From JANSXG01 sp024743075 (GTDB taxonomy: Bacteria > Planctomycetota > Phycisphaerae > Phycisphaerales > UBA1924): a stretch of DNA of 64,000 bases. Made by a program: the position numbers and the translations under genes. The stretch covers positions 1,922,001 through 1,986,000 of the forward strand of contig CP159477.1 of the NCBI GenBank assembly GCA_042140185.1, given 5' to 3'. Shown in pieces: positions 37,354 through 46,065 of the stretch; within the stretch, counting starts at the first letter, position 1; each line of letters begins with the position of its first letter. The notes under the pieces were generated by a model that was not told the origin of the DNA, did not search any database, and saw only the letters and a program-made list of their open reading frames with translations.

Positions 37354-38196
37354 TCAGCCCTTGCTGTAGGCGAACGCCTTCGAATCGTTGAGCGGAAGGA
37401 ATTTGGCGTCGGTGTCGCCGACCGTGTCGTCCCGCCCGACGAAGAGGGTGCCGTCCTCGGCGAGCCGATCGTGGAGCATGCGGAGGCACGAGGCCTTCCC
37501 GTCATCGTCAAAGGAGTTCATCACGTTCCGGCAGAAGATCACATCCCAGCTGCCGTGTCGCCTCGCCTTGAGCGAGTCATTCAGGTTGTGAAACTCGAAG
37601 CTGACCATGCTCCTGATCATGGGATCGAGGGTGAACGTGCCGTCCTCTTCCTTGAAATACCGTTTGGCCAACGCCGGGTCGACCGACGCGAGCGCCGACG
37701 ACGAGTAGCGTGCGTCCGACGCGGTGTTCAGCGCCTTCTCGGAGAGGTCCGTGCCGAGTATTTCGACCCGCCAGTCGCCCAGACGCACACCGAGCGTGCG
37801 ATGCACCAGCATCGCGAGCGTGTACGGCTCTTCTCCAGTCGAGCAGGCCGCGGACCAGATCCGGAGCCGCTTTGTCGCTGCGCGGTCGTTGAGCAGGCGC
37901 GGGAGCACGGTCTCCGAAAAGACATCGAGCTGCGCCCGGTTCCTGAAGAAGCCCGTCTCGTTGCTCACGATCCGGCTGAACATTTCCTGAAACTCCTCCG
38001 ACTGGTACGGCCCCATCGTCAGCAACTGGATGTACTGCCCGAAGTCGTCCAGCTCGAGCTCCTCAAGCCGGCGCGAAAGTCGATTCTCGAGCGCGTCACG
38101 CTCCGCGTTCGGAAAGCGGACGCCAGAGCGGGTGTGGATGATTCTGCGCAGATCGTCGAACTCCGTGTCTGACAGTTTCACAGCAGCCGTTTTCAT
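37354..38196 (-). CDS. cheR: Chemotaxis protein methyltransferase CheR
   Basis: 280 residues. CheR methylates glutamates of chemoreceptors with S-adenosylmethionine. The N-terminal helical domain has the pattern GVRFPNAERDALENRLSRR. The catalytic domain has WSAACSTGEEPYTLAML (SAM site) and VIFCRNVMNSFDDD. The start ATG at 38196 has GGGAGA upstream; the open frame extends far upstream antisense to flagellin but without meaning. It is the first gene of the chemotaxis operon and diverges from flagellin. Confidence 0.95.
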   Translation of the reverse strand: MKTAAVKLSDTEFDDLRRIIHTRSGVRFPNAERDALENRLSRRLEELELDDFGQYIQLLTMGPYQSEEFQEMFSRIVSNETGFFRNRAQLDVFSETVLPRLLNDRAATKRLRIWSAACSTGEEPYTLAMLVHRTLGVRLGDWRVEILGTDLSEKALNTASDARYSSSALASVDPALAKRYFKEEDGTFTLDPMIRSMVSFEFHNLNDSLKARRHGSWDVIFCRNVMNSFDDDGKASCLRMLHDRLAEDGTLFVGRDDTVGDTDAKFLPLNDSKAFAYSKG

Positions 38197-38411
38197 AGAG
38201 GGTCTCCCTTCCGCGTGGCACGCCCGCCGAGGCGCGCACTCCCGTATCGACCCGTTCTCGGCGGCGGTGCATCCGAACCAGCGCGAATACCGGGGTGCGG
38301 CACAGACTTCGGGGGGATGAAGCCGCCGTTTCCCTCGTGAACGGCCCGGCCCCGACCAACACACTGATCCGCACGCTGTTCGAACCGAGCGTGCTACCGC
38401 ACGCCAGCATT

Positions 38412-38446
38412 GGTCCGAAAAACACCGGGCTAACCCGGATCGGACC
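38412..38446. repeat. Nested inverted repeat in the cheR-fliC region
   Basis: Outer arms GGTCCGA (38412-38418) and TCGGACC (38440-38446) enclose an inner hairpin CCGGG-CTAA-CCCGG (38425-38438). It lies mid-gap and could act on either side. Confidence 0.5.
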
Positions 38447-38650
38447 GCCTGCATAACCCGCAGGACCTTCGCGATCGCGCGATCGAATCGGGCCTCCGCG
38501 CGGACCGACATTCCGAGACGGTCGGGCCGTTGGCGGGTCCGTGGGCCGCGTCCTGCGAAGTTATCGAACGAAAATCCTTCCTTCGACTTGAGGAGGCCTC
38601 GCGCCGCGTCGATTGGTGAACGTCCGGGTTCTCGGCTGTTCCGAGAACGG

Positions 38651-38758
38651 CACCCGCTTTCACCGCGGGTGGCAAGGTTCGGACGATCGCCACGAAGGAT
38701 CGTGGCTGAAACCGCCTGGGTGGTAAGCCACCCGCTCCATCGCAAGGGTTCACGGAGG
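38651..38758 (+). promoter_or_regulatory. Flagellin leader with three tandem hairpins, one a CsrA-type site
   Basis: Hairpin 1: CACCCGC (38651-38657) with GCGGGTG (38665-38671). Hairpin 2: GCCACGA-AGGA-TCGTGGC at 38689-38706, a 7-bp perfect stem with an AGGA tetraloop. Hairpin 3: GGGTGG-TAAG-CCACCC at 38718-38733. The Shine-Dalgarno GGAGGA at 38754-38759 also contains AGGA. A GGA-loop hairpin plus a GGA in the ribosome site is the known layout of CsrA-repressed flagellin leaders such as Bacillus hag. Confidence 0.55.
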
Positions 38759-38763
38759 ATCTC

Positions 38764-40275
38764 ATGTCTCGGATTAACACCAACGTTCAGTCGATTCTGG
38801 CCCAGCGCGTGCTGGGGCAGAACAACCAGAGCCTCGCGGGCTCGCTCGAGCGTCTCTCGACCGGTCTTCGCATCAACCGCGGCAAGGACGATCCGGCGGG
38901 TCTGATCGCGTCGCAGAACCTGCGTGCCGAGCAGTCGGCGATCGGTGCGGCGATCAAGAACGCCGAGCGCGCCGACCAGGTGGTGAACATCGCCGAGGGC
39001 GGTCTCAACGAAGTCTCCAGCCTGCTCACCGAACTCCAGGGCCTGCTCACCAGCACCGCCAACGACGCCGGCCTGTCCGCCGAGGAGAAGGAAGCGAACC
39101 AGCTGCAGATCGACTCGATCCTGCAGACCATCGACCGCGTTGCGTCGGCCACCTCGTTCCAGGGCAAGAAGCTCCTCAACGGCAACCTGGACTACACCAC
39201 CACCAGCATCGACAGCAACGTGTCGGGCTTCAAGGTCAACGGCGCGAAGCTCGGCTTCAACGAGACCCGCGACGTCGATGTGCTCGTCACGCAGTCGGCC
39301 CAGGTCGGCGGCATGGTGATGCGCTTCGGCGGCACCAACATCGACCTGACCGACGCCGACTCGAGCTTCACGATCGAGGTCGCCGGCAACCAGGGCTCGC
39401 GTGAGCTGAGCTTCAGCTCGGGCACGACCCTGACCGACATCGCCGCGACCATCAACAGCTTCACCGATGTGACCGGCGTCACCGCGACCGCTTCGGGCAA
39501 CGACATCAAGCTCGTGTCCAGCGAGTACGGGAGCGCCGAGTTCGTGTCGCTGAAGGTCATCGATGACGGCGGCGTCACCGGCACGGGCGTGGACAACTTC
39601 GCCGCCGCCGACACCAACGCCCTCGCCGGTTCGCCGACCGCGTTCAACGCGCTGACGAACGGCACCACTGACTACGGCCAGGATGTTCGCGCGACCATCA
39701 ACGGCATCACCGCGACGACCAAGGGCACGACGGCCTCGATCAACACCGACTTCCTCGACGTGTCCGTCGACCTGTCGACCACCGGTGCGACCACCCTCGG
39801 TACGATCTCCGCCTTCACCATCACCGGCGGCGGCGGCGACTTCCAGCTGGGCGGCCGCGTGGACATCGCCGGCAAGGTCTCGCTGGGCATCGGCAACGTT
39901 GCGGTCCGCGAGATCGGCAAGACGATCGACGGCGGGACGAACTACACGCTGTCGGACATCGGTTCGGGCAAGCTGCTGAACGTGGTCGACGGCGACCTGT
40001 CGGTCGCGCAGGACGCGGTCGAGCAGGCGATCAAGGATGTGAACTCGCTGCGTGGTCGCCTCGGCGCCTTCCAGCAGAACACCGTCGGCGCTTCGATCCG
40101 TTCGCTGGGCGTCTCGCTTGAGAACACCACCGCCGCCGAGTCTGCGATCCGCGATACCGACTTTGCAGCGGAGACCGCGGCCCTGACCCGCAACCAGATC
40201 CTGAGCCAGTCTGCGACGCAGATTCTCACGATCGCCAACTCCCAGCCGCAGAACGCTCTGTCGCTGCTCGGCTAA
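38764..40275 (+). CDS. fliC: Flagellin
   Basis: 503 residues forming the flagellar filament. The N-terminal D0/D1 region begins SRINTNVQSILAQRVLGQNN and has LERLSTGLRINRGKDDPAG. The C-terminal D1/D0 has SAIRDTDFAAETAALTRNQI and ends ANSQPQNALSLLG, both classical. The middle region contains a flagellin_IN-type segment around DSSFTIEVAGNQGSRELSF and a glycine/threonine-rich variable domain (about 180-390). GGAGGA lies five bases before the ATG. Codon use is strongly biased to C-ending codons, as for a highly expressed gene. It is monocistronic with its own terminator. Confidence 0.97.
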   Translation: MSRINTNVQSILAQRVLGQNNQSLAGSLERLSTGLRINRGKDDPAGLIASQNLRAEQSAIGAAIKNAERADQVVNIAEGGLNEVSSLLTELQGLLTSTANDAGLSAEEKEANQLQIDSILQTIDRVASATSFQGKKLLNGNLDYTTTSIDSNVSGFKVNGAKLGFNETRDVDVLVTQSAQVGGMVMRFGGTNIDLTDADSSFTIEVAGNQGSRELSFSSGTTLTDIAATINSFTDVTGVTATASGNDIKLVSSEYGSAEFVSLKVIDDGGVTGTGVDNFAAADTNALAGSPTAFNALTNGTTDYGQDVRATINGITATTKGTTASINTDFLDVSVDLSTTGATTLGTISAFTITGGGGDFQLGGRVDIAGKVSLGIGNVAVREIGKTIDGGTNYTLSDIGSGKLLNVVDGDLSVAQDAVEQAIKDVNSLRGRLGAFQQNTVGASIRSLGVSLENTTAAESAIRDTDFAAETAALTRNQILSQSATQILTIANSQPQNALSLLG

Positions 40276-40321
40276 GAGCCCTCTTCTCCGACGACCCTCC
40301 AGTCTCCGGAGTGAACCGCGA

Positions 40322-40357
40322 GCCGCCCCTGACCCCACGGTCCGGGGCGGCTTTTCT
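40322..40357 (+). terminator. Rho-independent terminator of flagellin
   Basis: GCCGCCCC at 40322-40329 pairs with GGGGCGGC at 40344-40351, followed by TTTTCTGTTTTG. Confidence 0.9.
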
Positions 40358-40382
40358 GTTTTGATCCCGTTAGCATGCGGTT

Positions 40383-41582
40383 ATGTCCAACAGCCTCTGG
40401 CACATCCGCGCGACCCCGCTCCCCGCACGCGTCGATCGCGTCGTGGTCGGCGCGGGCATCGCCGGGATCTCCGCGTCGATGGCCTTCGAGTCCCTCGGCC
40501 TCGATGCTCTGGTCATCGACGGTCGGTATCCCGGCTGGGGCGCGAGCGGGCGGAATGCCGGCTTCCTGATGCGCGGCGCGGCGGACAACTACGCCGCGGC
40601 AGTCGACGACCTCGGTCGCGACGACGCCAAAGCTCTCTGGACACTCACCGAGAACAACCTCACCCGGCTGCGCAGCCTCGGCATCGATCGACTGCCCCAC
40701 TACCGCGCGCAGGCGAGTTGCTTGGTCGCGTTCGATGCCGAGGAAGCCGCGCAGCTTGAGCGCTCGGCGAGACTGATGGCCGAAGACGGTTTCGAGGTCG
40801 AGACCCGGCAGGGCCAAGGCGAGCACGCCGACGCGCTGTGGCGATGCGAGCCGCCCCGGATCGGGCTTGTAAACCCGCACGACGCGGTGTGTGACCCGGT
40901 CGAACTGCTCGCGTGGCTCTGCTCGATGCTCAAGCGGATGCCGATCGCGGAAACGACGCTCCAGCGCATCGAGCAGACCGACGCCGGCTTCGCCGTCGTC
41001 ACCTCCCGAGGCACGGTCATGGCCGAGCAGGTGCTCATCTGCACCAACGCCTACACCGCGTCCCTGCTCCCCGACTACGCCCGGCTCATCCAACCAAACC
41101 GGGGCCAGATGCTCTCGCTCGACGCGTCCGGCCTCCCGGCCCACGAGCGGCTCGAGTTCGCCTACTACGCCAACCACGGTTCGGAGTACTTCCGGCAGCT
41201 TGACGACTCGACCGTCATCGTCGGTGGGTGGCGCAGGCACCACGAACAGGACGAGCGGACACTCGAGAACGAACCGACGGCCGGCGTGCAGCAGGGTCTA
41301 GAGTCCTTCGCCGAGCGGGTCCTCGGGCGACGATTGCCGGTGCGCCACCGCTGGGCGGGAACGATGGGCTTCACCCCCGACCATCTGCCGATCGCCGGCC
41401 CGCTCGACGCGTCGGACGCGACCTCACCGTGGATCTGCGCCGGTTTCACCGGCCACGGCATGTCGATGGCCCACGAACTCGCGACCCAGACCGCTCTGGC
41501 GATGAGCGGACGCTCCGAACTGCCGGACCTGTTCAGCGCGATGCGCTTTGCGGACGCGGACGCCGGCCGGATCGCCCGCTAA
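40383..41582 (+). CDS. FAD-dependent amine/amino acid oxidoreductase (DAO family)
   Basis: 399 residues. The dinucleotide fold is VVVGAGIAGISASMAFESLG with the acidic end of the second strand at ID in LVIDGRYPGWGASGRNAGF. That GASGRNAGFL stretch is typical of the DadA/glycine oxidase/PuuB group. The C-terminal FAD motif is AGFTGHGMSMAHEL. The substrate is probably an amine or D-amino acid, a gamma-glutamylputrescine oxidase relative by feel. It is a single gene between flagellin and tRNA-Pro. Confidence 0.87.
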   Translation: MSNSLWHIRATPLPARVDRVVVGAGIAGISASMAFESLGLDALVIDGRYPGWGASGRNAGFLMRGAADNYAAAVDDLGRDDAKALWTLTENNLTRLRSLGIDRLPHYRAQASCLVAFDAEEAAQLERSARLMAEDGFEVETRQGQGEHADALWRCEPPRIGLVNPHDAVCDPVELLAWLCSMLKRMPIAETTLQRIEQTDAGFAVVTSRGTVMAEQVLICTNAYTASLLPDYARLIQPNRGQMLSLDASGLPAHERLEFAYYANHGSEYFRQLDDSTVIVGGWRRHHEQDERTLENEPTAGVQQGLESFAERVLGRRLPVRHRWAGTMGFTPDHLPIAGPLDASDATSPWICAGFTGHGMSMAHELATQTALAMSGRSELPDLFSAMRFADADAGRIAR

Positions 41583-41672
41583 CTCGGCAAATCCGGCGGA
41601 TGGGTCATCGAATCGCTTGCCAACCCCGGTTCGGGTACGGTACCCTTCCGGACCGGCATCAGCCGGGACAGA

Positions 41673-41746
41673 CGGGGTGTAGCGCAGCTTGGTAGCGCGT
41701 CTCGTTCGGGACGAGAAGGTCGTAGGTTCAAATCCTATCACCCCGA
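41673..41746 (+). tRNA. tRNA-Pro (anticodon CGG)
   Basis: Acceptor CGGGGTG pairs with CACCCCG at 41739-41745; discriminator A. The anticodon stem-loop is TCTCG-TTCGGGA-CGAGA (CGG), and the T arm has GGTTCAAATCC. CCA is not encoded. Confidence 0.95.
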
Positions 41747-41795
41747 TTTTTTTGGCCAGATGGCCTCGGCAGGCGCCGAGGCCATTGTGGTTTTT
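41747..41795 (+). terminator. Terminator after tRNA-Pro
   Basis: A T7 run directly follows the tRNA, then an 11-bp perfect stem ATGGCCTCGGC (41760-41770) and GCCGAGGCCAT (41775-41785) with loop AGGC, followed by TGTGGTTTTT. Confidence 0.85.
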
Positions 41796-41817
41796 GGCCC
41801 TCAGGAACTCGCGCCGT

Positions 41818-42315
41818 TCAGTTCTGCCAGAGGCCGTGTTCGATGCCGCCGAGGATGTAGATCGAGAAGGTGCCTTGGCCGGGGATCGGCATCGGTGGCA
41901 TGGCGATTTCCGCGCCCGCGTCCCTGGCGGCTTTGACCGCCGCTTCGATGTCGTCCACGAGCAGGTATGGGCGGACAACGGGCTTTTCGGTCGCGCGCAT
42001 GGGAGCACGGACTCCGATGCGTCCGCCGCCGGCCAGATCGGCGGTGCGGGCGTTGCCCAGTTCGGGCACGGGCTGGTTGAACTCGACGCCGTGGGCCTTG
42101 GCCAGCGCAGCGCAGGTTTCGTCGACGTTGGGCGTAACGATTTCGAGGTACTGAACACGCATGGAGGCCTCCGCTTCCGATTGCTGCTCGGGGTTCACCG
42201 CCTCGGCGATCTGATGCGTTCGGTCGGCTTCGGGTTCTACGCTGATCGCCGCTCCGATGAGCAGAAACGGAGCGAGGCAGAGCGCGACCATTCTGGTTTG
42301 TGCCGTGGGTGTCAT
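41818..42315 (-). CDS. Exported VOC (glyoxalase-like) family protein
   Basis: 165 residues. A signal peptide covers about 1-25 (MVALCLAPFLLIGAAISV within it). The VOC fold begins MRVQYLEIVTPNVDETCAAL and has DIEAAVKAARDAGAEIA and the final GGIEHGLWQ. The metal Glu/His positions are partly kept. Its start overlaps the next VOC gene's stop by four bases, so a three-gene operon ArsR-VOC-VOC is likely. Function unknown; related proteins are often involved in antibiotic or aldehyde detoxification. Confidence 0.8.
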   Translation of the reverse strand: MTPTAQTRMVALCLAPFLLIGAAISVEPEADRTHQIAEAVNPEQQSEAEASMRVQYLEIVTPNVDETCAALAKAHGVEFNQPVPELGNARTADLAGGGRIGVRAPMRATEKPVVRPYLLVDDIEAAVKAARDAGAEIAMPPMPIPGQGTFSIYILGGIEHGLWQN

Positions 42316-42704
42316 TGCATACTCCCTTGCATGATCATGATGAGGTTGCCGCAGGTGTCATCCAGCACTGCGGTCGTGACGGAGCCCATCTCGGTGGGCG
42401 GCTGCGTGAATCGCACGCCGAGACCTTCGAGCCGCTTGTGCTCCGCGGCAACGTCTTTGACCTCGAATGCGGTGAACGGGATGCCGTCTTCCATGAGGGC
42501 GGCTTTGAAGGGCTTGACCGCGGGGTGCTCGTCGGGCTCGAGCGCGAGCTCTGTGCCGTCGGGGGCCTCCGGAGAGACAACGGTGATCCAGCGATGGTGA
42601 CCCATCGGGATGTCGTGCTTCTTCTGGAAGCCGAGCTTGTCGGTGTAGAACTGCAGCGCCTTCTCCTGGTCGTCGACCGGCACGCTGGACAGGCTGATCT
42701 TCAT
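42312..42704 (-). CDS. VOC family (glyoxalase-like) protein
   Basis: 130 residues from the ATG at 42704, which has AGGAGC upstream; the longer open frame above it is not coding. It reads MKISLSSVPVDDQEKALQFY, TDKLGFQKKHDIPMG, then VAAEHKRLEGLGVRFTQPP and a C-terminal DDTCGNLIMI. These are the betabetaalphabetabetabeta repeats of the glyoxalase/bleomycin-resistance/dioxygenase fold. It is encoded right after an ArsR-type regulator, overlapping by four bases. Confidence 0.88.
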   Translation of the reverse strand: MKISLSSVPVDDQEKALQFYTDKLGFQKKHDIPMGHHRWITVVSPEAPDGTELALEPDEHPAVKPFKAALMEDGIPFTAFEVKDVAAEHKRLEGLGVRFTQPPTEMGSVTTAVLDDTCGNLIMIMQGSMQ

Positions 42705-42991
42705 CGGTCGCTCCTCCTCTTCGCGCCCGCGGGCCAGCGCCTGGTGATTGCCTCCAGCGGCTCGCCGTGGAACCAGTGGAACTTGTATCTGCCCTCGCGC
42801 TCGACGGTCACGAGGCCCGCGGCCTCCAAGACCTCCAGGTGCTGCGAGATCGCCTGCCGCGAGGAACTGATGCCGTGCTTCATGACCAGCCTCCCGCATA
42901 TCTCAAACAGCGACTGGCCGTCCCGCTGGACCAACTCATCGAGGATGGCCCGTCTGGTCGGATCGGCGATGGCTCGGTACAGGTCATCCAT
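42701..42991 (-). CDS. ArsR-family transcriptional regulator
   Basis: 96 residues from ATG 42991 (MDDLYRAIADPTRRAILDEL). The winged helix is clear: ISSSRQAISQHLEVLEAAGL followed by VTVEREGRYKFHW. No Cys metal site of the ArsR/SmtB type is seen, so it resembles the group that controls VOC or SRPBCC genes in the same operon. It probably represses its own operon. Confidence 0.9.
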   Translation of the reverse strand: MDDLYRAIADPTRRAILDELVQRDGQSLFEICGRLVMKHGISSSRQAISQHLEVLEAAGLVTVEREGRYKFHWFHGEPLEAITRRWPAGAKRRSDR

Positions 42992-43112
42992 GCAATATCT
43001 CCGCGGACAATACGCAAGCCAAGGCTTGCATGTCAAATCCATGGAAGTATCGGCTTTCGACGCCATCGCCGATTTCGAGCCATCGCGATCAGTCTCGCTC
43101 GGCGATCTCCGG

Positions 43113-43688
43113 TCATTTCAGCGTGTACGGCTGGTCGGCGGAGGGTTCGGCAGACACCTGCGTTGTTGAGCAGCTGGAGGGGCAACGGACTTCGTCGAGC
43201 GCATCGTCTTCGGATGCGTGGGCGTCCTTGCGTATCACGGAGAAATCGCCGGTGGTTTCCAGCACCACCGATTCGACCTCGGTGGTTGAGGCGTTGTTCT
43301 CGCCTCGGATCGCGGCAAGAATCTCGCTTCTGGTGACGCGTTCGCGTCGCATGGTGGAGGTGAGGAATCGGCCGCGGTGGTAGACCATGACCGGCTCGGC
43401 CTTGACGATGTGATCCACGAAGGCCCAGCGGGATGCGCTCCATGCCACGATGAACTGCAGGGCGATCAGCAGCGCGAGAGCGGCGACGCCTTCTGCCAAC
43501 GCAACATCGGTCGAGAGCAGGATGGTCGCGAGGGTGGAGCCGAAGGCCACGGTGATGACCAGGTCGAAAGCGTTCATTTTCGAGAGCGTGCGCTTGCCGC
43601 TGATGCGCAGCAGAAAAACGAGGGCGGCGTAGGCGGGCACGCCGACTGCTACAACTCTGAAGATGCCTTGCCAGCCGTCAAAGAACAT
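43113..43688 (-). CDS. DUF421 (YetF-like) membrane protein
   Basis: 191 residues. Three N-terminal helices (about 8-28, 40-60, 65-85) and a cytoplasmic beta domain with PVMVYHRGRFLTSTMRRERV and EILAAIRGE. MNAFDLVITVAFGSTLATIL is the family hallmark. YetF-type proteins are linked to spore or membrane functions, but their exact role is unknown. The last 30 residues (DEVRCPSSCSTTQ and on) are a variable polar tail. The genes on each side are independent. Confidence 0.85.
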   Translation of the reverse strand: MFFDGWQGIFRVVAVGVPAYAALVFLLRISGKRTLSKMNAFDLVITVAFGSTLATILLSTDVALAEGVAALALLIALQFIVAWSASRWAFVDHIVKAEPVMVYHRGRFLTSTMRRERVTRSEILAAIRGENNASTTEVESVVLETTGDFSVIRKDAHASEDDALDEVRCPSSCSTTQVSAEPSADQPYTLK

Positions 43689-43721
43689 TGGGAGCGGCGA
43701 TTTCCATTAGCGCTCGCGCGC

Positions 43722-43880
43722 TCACTTCGCGCCGATGACCCAGATCGCGTGGATCAATCCGGGGAAGTAGCCCAGGATGGTGAGCAGGATGTTCAGCCAG
43801 AAGTGGCCGCCGATGCCGACCTGCAGGAAGACGCCGACGGGCGGAATGATGAGGGAGAGGATGATTCGAAGTAGGTCCAT
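43722..43880 (-). CDS. YqaE/Pmp3 family small membrane protein
   Basis: A 52-residue protein that reads MDLLRIILSLIIPPVGVFLQ, then two helices ending YFPGLIHAIWVIGAK. The PPVGVF-LQ core, the GGHFWLNILLTILGY segment and the Pro-rich turn are diagnostic of the Pmp3/YqaE (UPF0057) family, which is induced by salt, cold or dehydration stress and affects membrane potential. GAGG lies upstream of the ATG. Confidence 0.9.
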   Translation of the reverse strand: MDLLRIILSLIIPPVGVFLQVGIGGHFWLNILLTILGYFPGLIHAIWVIGAK

Positions 43881-43960
43881 TGCATGATCTCCTTGAGGGG
43901 CGGTTGGAACCCGCGAGTCATGCTAGAGACCGTCTCGTCGGACCTTCCATGAAACCCTGT

Positions 43961-44489
43961 TCATAGTGCGCGTTTGAGCTCTTCGGGCGGCAGGGCGAGT
44001 TTGAGAGCCTGGGGGAGCGCATCGTGGGCCGTTTTGGTGCGCGATCGGGCGTGGGACAGCGCCTGCGCGGGCGGCTCTGGCGGATTCGATGCGGTCCTTG
44101 GCGCGCTGGGCGAGGACCGCCTTGGCGCGCTTGAACTCGGCGATGCGGTCGCGGTCGGCGGAGTCTTCGGATCCTCGGAGGGCGTCGATCTCGTCGTCGA
44201 GCATGGCCTGTTCCTGGCTGATTTCCTCGAGGTCATCGCCGACGGAGGCGAGGTTCTGGAGTGCAGCGGTTTCGGTGGAGAGGGCGACGATTTCGGCGCG
44301 CTGGGTGAGGGCGGTGCGCAGGCGCTGGAGGGATCGCTGGACATCGGGGCGCTCGATGAGTTCGAGCAGGTCTGCCATGGAGAACTGCATCCGGGCGGCG
44401 ATGCCGGGGAGAGTGGCGTTGTCCTGAAGGAGGGCCTTGAGGAGGGTGTCGAGGACGGCGGGGTCGGTTTGATTGGGTTTTGTTTGCAT
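43961..44489 (-). CDS. Hypothetical protein with coiled coil (one frameshift)
   Basis: About 175 residues after repair. The N-terminus (MQTKPNQTDPAVLDTLLKAL) is followed by FSMADLLELIERPDVQRSLQ, which resembles a small helical HTH-like segment. A charged coiled coil with LEEISQEQAMLDDEID and IAEFKRAKAVLAQ follows. The frame breaks at the GGG run 44069-44071; one base less gives AQALSHARSRTKTAHDALPQ and an end at KRAL. An in-frame TTG lies 15 bp upstream. No function is known; it is alone. Confidence 0.6.
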
Positions 44490-44702
44490 GGAGGCATTGT
44501 GCAACGAGATGCGCGGACTCGCAATGGCATTGTTTGGGTTTTTGTCGGGTCAGTGACAGGGTGTTGTCACCGGGGCGGCCGATGCCTGTAGCGCTCTGCC
44601 CGCGGCCCGACCGTCCCCATCTTTCAGGGATTTTCTGATGGACGGAGGCCAGTTGCGGCTTATTCTGGGGATGAGGGCGGGGTACACGAGGAGGCGAATG
44701 CC

Positions 44703-45959
44703 GTGCGATTAGACCCTGCCGCTACCGTTTTCGTGATGTTCGCCTGTGGCCTGGGCGGCTTGGTCGGGGGTGCCAACGCGAGCCCGTTCGAGCCGATGCC
44801 GGAGCCGATCCTGCTGGACGGGCTTCTCGATGCGGAGAATGCGCCGATAGCGATGGACGAAAACTTCATCGTCATCGCAAACCCGGTGACCGAAGAGGTG
44901 TTCGTGCTCGATCTGGAGACGGGATCGCTGCTGTGGACGCTCACGCAAGAGGACCCGGGCCTTGCGGTTCGCGATTGGGGCGCCGAGCTTGAGATCGACG
45001 ACGGGATCATCGTGGTCGGCTCGAACGCCAGTGGCTTTGGTGATGTCGGGATCGTCGAAGTGTTCGACGCGGCAACCGGGCAACGCCTTCACACCCTACA
45101 AGCGAACGCGACCGCCGACGATCGCTTTGGGCAGAGCGTTGACATCGACTCGGGCATCATTGCGGTCGGCGCGGACCACGAAGACTTCACGGCCTTCCCC
45201 GCGCCGTGTGGCGTGGTGTATCTCTACGATGCGCAGACGGGTGGGCTGATCCTTGAGATCGGTGCGGCGGACACTTCCATGCCGCAGATATTCTTCGGGG
45301 CTGATGTTGCGCTCGGCGATGGCGTGCTCGCGGTGAACGCTAATAACGAATTGCTGTTCACCTTCGATGCCGCTACCGGAGCGGAGATCGGTGCTGCGCT
45401 CGCTACGCCGACGAGCGGGAATTATCGATCAGGCTCGCTTGCTGTGGAGTCCGGGATGCTGTTCATCGCTGATTCCGACGCAGCGGCACCAGGGAGCGGG
45501 ACAGGGAGCGGCGCGGTCGCGATCTTCGATCCGAATGGTCTGAACCTGATCGATGTGTTTTCACCATCGCCCTACGCGAGCAGTGGCAACATCGGCCACA
45601 GGCTTCGTGCGGCGCCGGGCGGGCTTGTGGTGGGCGGACCCGGAATTGACAGCGGGCGGGGCGAGGTCTTCGCGATCGATCCGGGTGAGGCGACGACCAA
45701 GCGGTTGTTCCTCGCGCCGAACGAGTCCGGCGAGAATCCGAGCCGCTTCGGTGAAGATGTTGCGGTGAACGCGCAGGGAGATGTGCTGGTCATGGCGATT
45801 GGTGCGGACGTGCCGGCTGGCAACCCGGGGCTGTACCTCTATCGCGGGCTGCTGGCGTCGAACGATGCGCCCTGCTTGGGGGACGCGAACGGCGATGGGG
45901 TGGTCGATCTGGCGGACTTGAATGCGGTGCTCGCCGCGTTCGGGCAGATGTGTCCGTGA
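44703..45959 (+). CDS. Exported beta-propeller-like protein with dockerin-like tail
   Basis: 418 residues from a GTG at 44703 with AGGAGG upstream (an ATG 5 bp before it stops at once). The signal peptide is about residues 1-26. Residues 45-365 form six or seven repeated beta segments with the pattern I-(A/D)-V-G-(A/S)-x and (V/L)-(F/Y)-(D/E)-x-x-T-G, for example VEVFDAATGQRLHTL and VYLYDAQTGGLIL. This is like FG-GAP or PQQ-type propellers. The C-terminus carries GDANGDGVVDLADLNAVLAA, a dockerin-like calcium repeat, in a Cys-flanked tail, like the gene at 2783. Role unknown; secreted or surface-bound. Confidence 0.75.
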   Translation: MRLDPAATVFVMFACGLGGLVGGANASPFEPMPEPILLDGLLDAENAPIAMDENFIVIANPVTEEVFVLDLETGSLLWTLTQEDPGLAVRDWGAELEIDDGIIVVGSNASGFGDVGIVEVFDAATGQRLHTLQANATADDRFGQSVDIDSGIIAVGADHEDFTAFPAPCGVVYLYDAQTGGLILEIGAADTSMPQIFFGADVALGDGVLAVNANNELLFTFDAATGAEIGAALATPTSGNYRSGSLAVESGMLFIADSDAAAPGSGTGSGAVAIFDPNGLNLIDVFSPSPYASSGNIGHRLRAAPGGLVVGGPGIDSGRGEVFAIDPGEATTKRLFLAPNESGENPSRFGEDVAVNAQGDVLVMAIGADVPAGNPGLYLYRGLLASNDAPCLGDANGDGVVDLADLNAVLAAFGQMCP

Positions 45960-46020
45960 CTGCGGACGCGTTCTGATCCGCGTGCGGACAGCATCTGCTT
46001 CGAAAGAAGAGATGGATCAA

Positions 46021-46044
46021 CATGCTCAAACGAGTTTGAGCATG
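46021..46044. repeat. Palindromic repeat, copy 1
   Basis: CATGCTCAAAC and GTTTGAGCATG with loop GA form an 11-bp perfect stem. A near copy lies at 49202-49227. It sits between the convergent dockerin-like gene and yjbQ. Confidence 0.7.
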
Positions 46045-46065
46045 CCACACGAAACTCTGCAGTGG

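Larger units (their letters stand above)
38197..38763 (+). other. Intergenic region between cheR and flagellin (567 bp)
   Basis: No gene in it. It must hold both divergent promoters and the flagellin leader. I did not find a good sigma-28 or sigma-54 site by eye. It contains four strong inverted repeats, one on the cheR side and three in tandem before fliC, listed separately. Confidence 0.7.

Noticed and set aside
38197..38763. A sigma-54 or sigma-28 promoter before flagellin
   Set aside because: The best candidates (for example TGGCAAGGTTCGGAC near 38670) lack the correctly spaced second element.
37354..40338. A 994-residue open frame on the minus strand across flagellin
   Set aside because: Only its last 280 residues (cheR) show family motifs; the rest lies antisense to fliC and is an effect of high GC codon bias.
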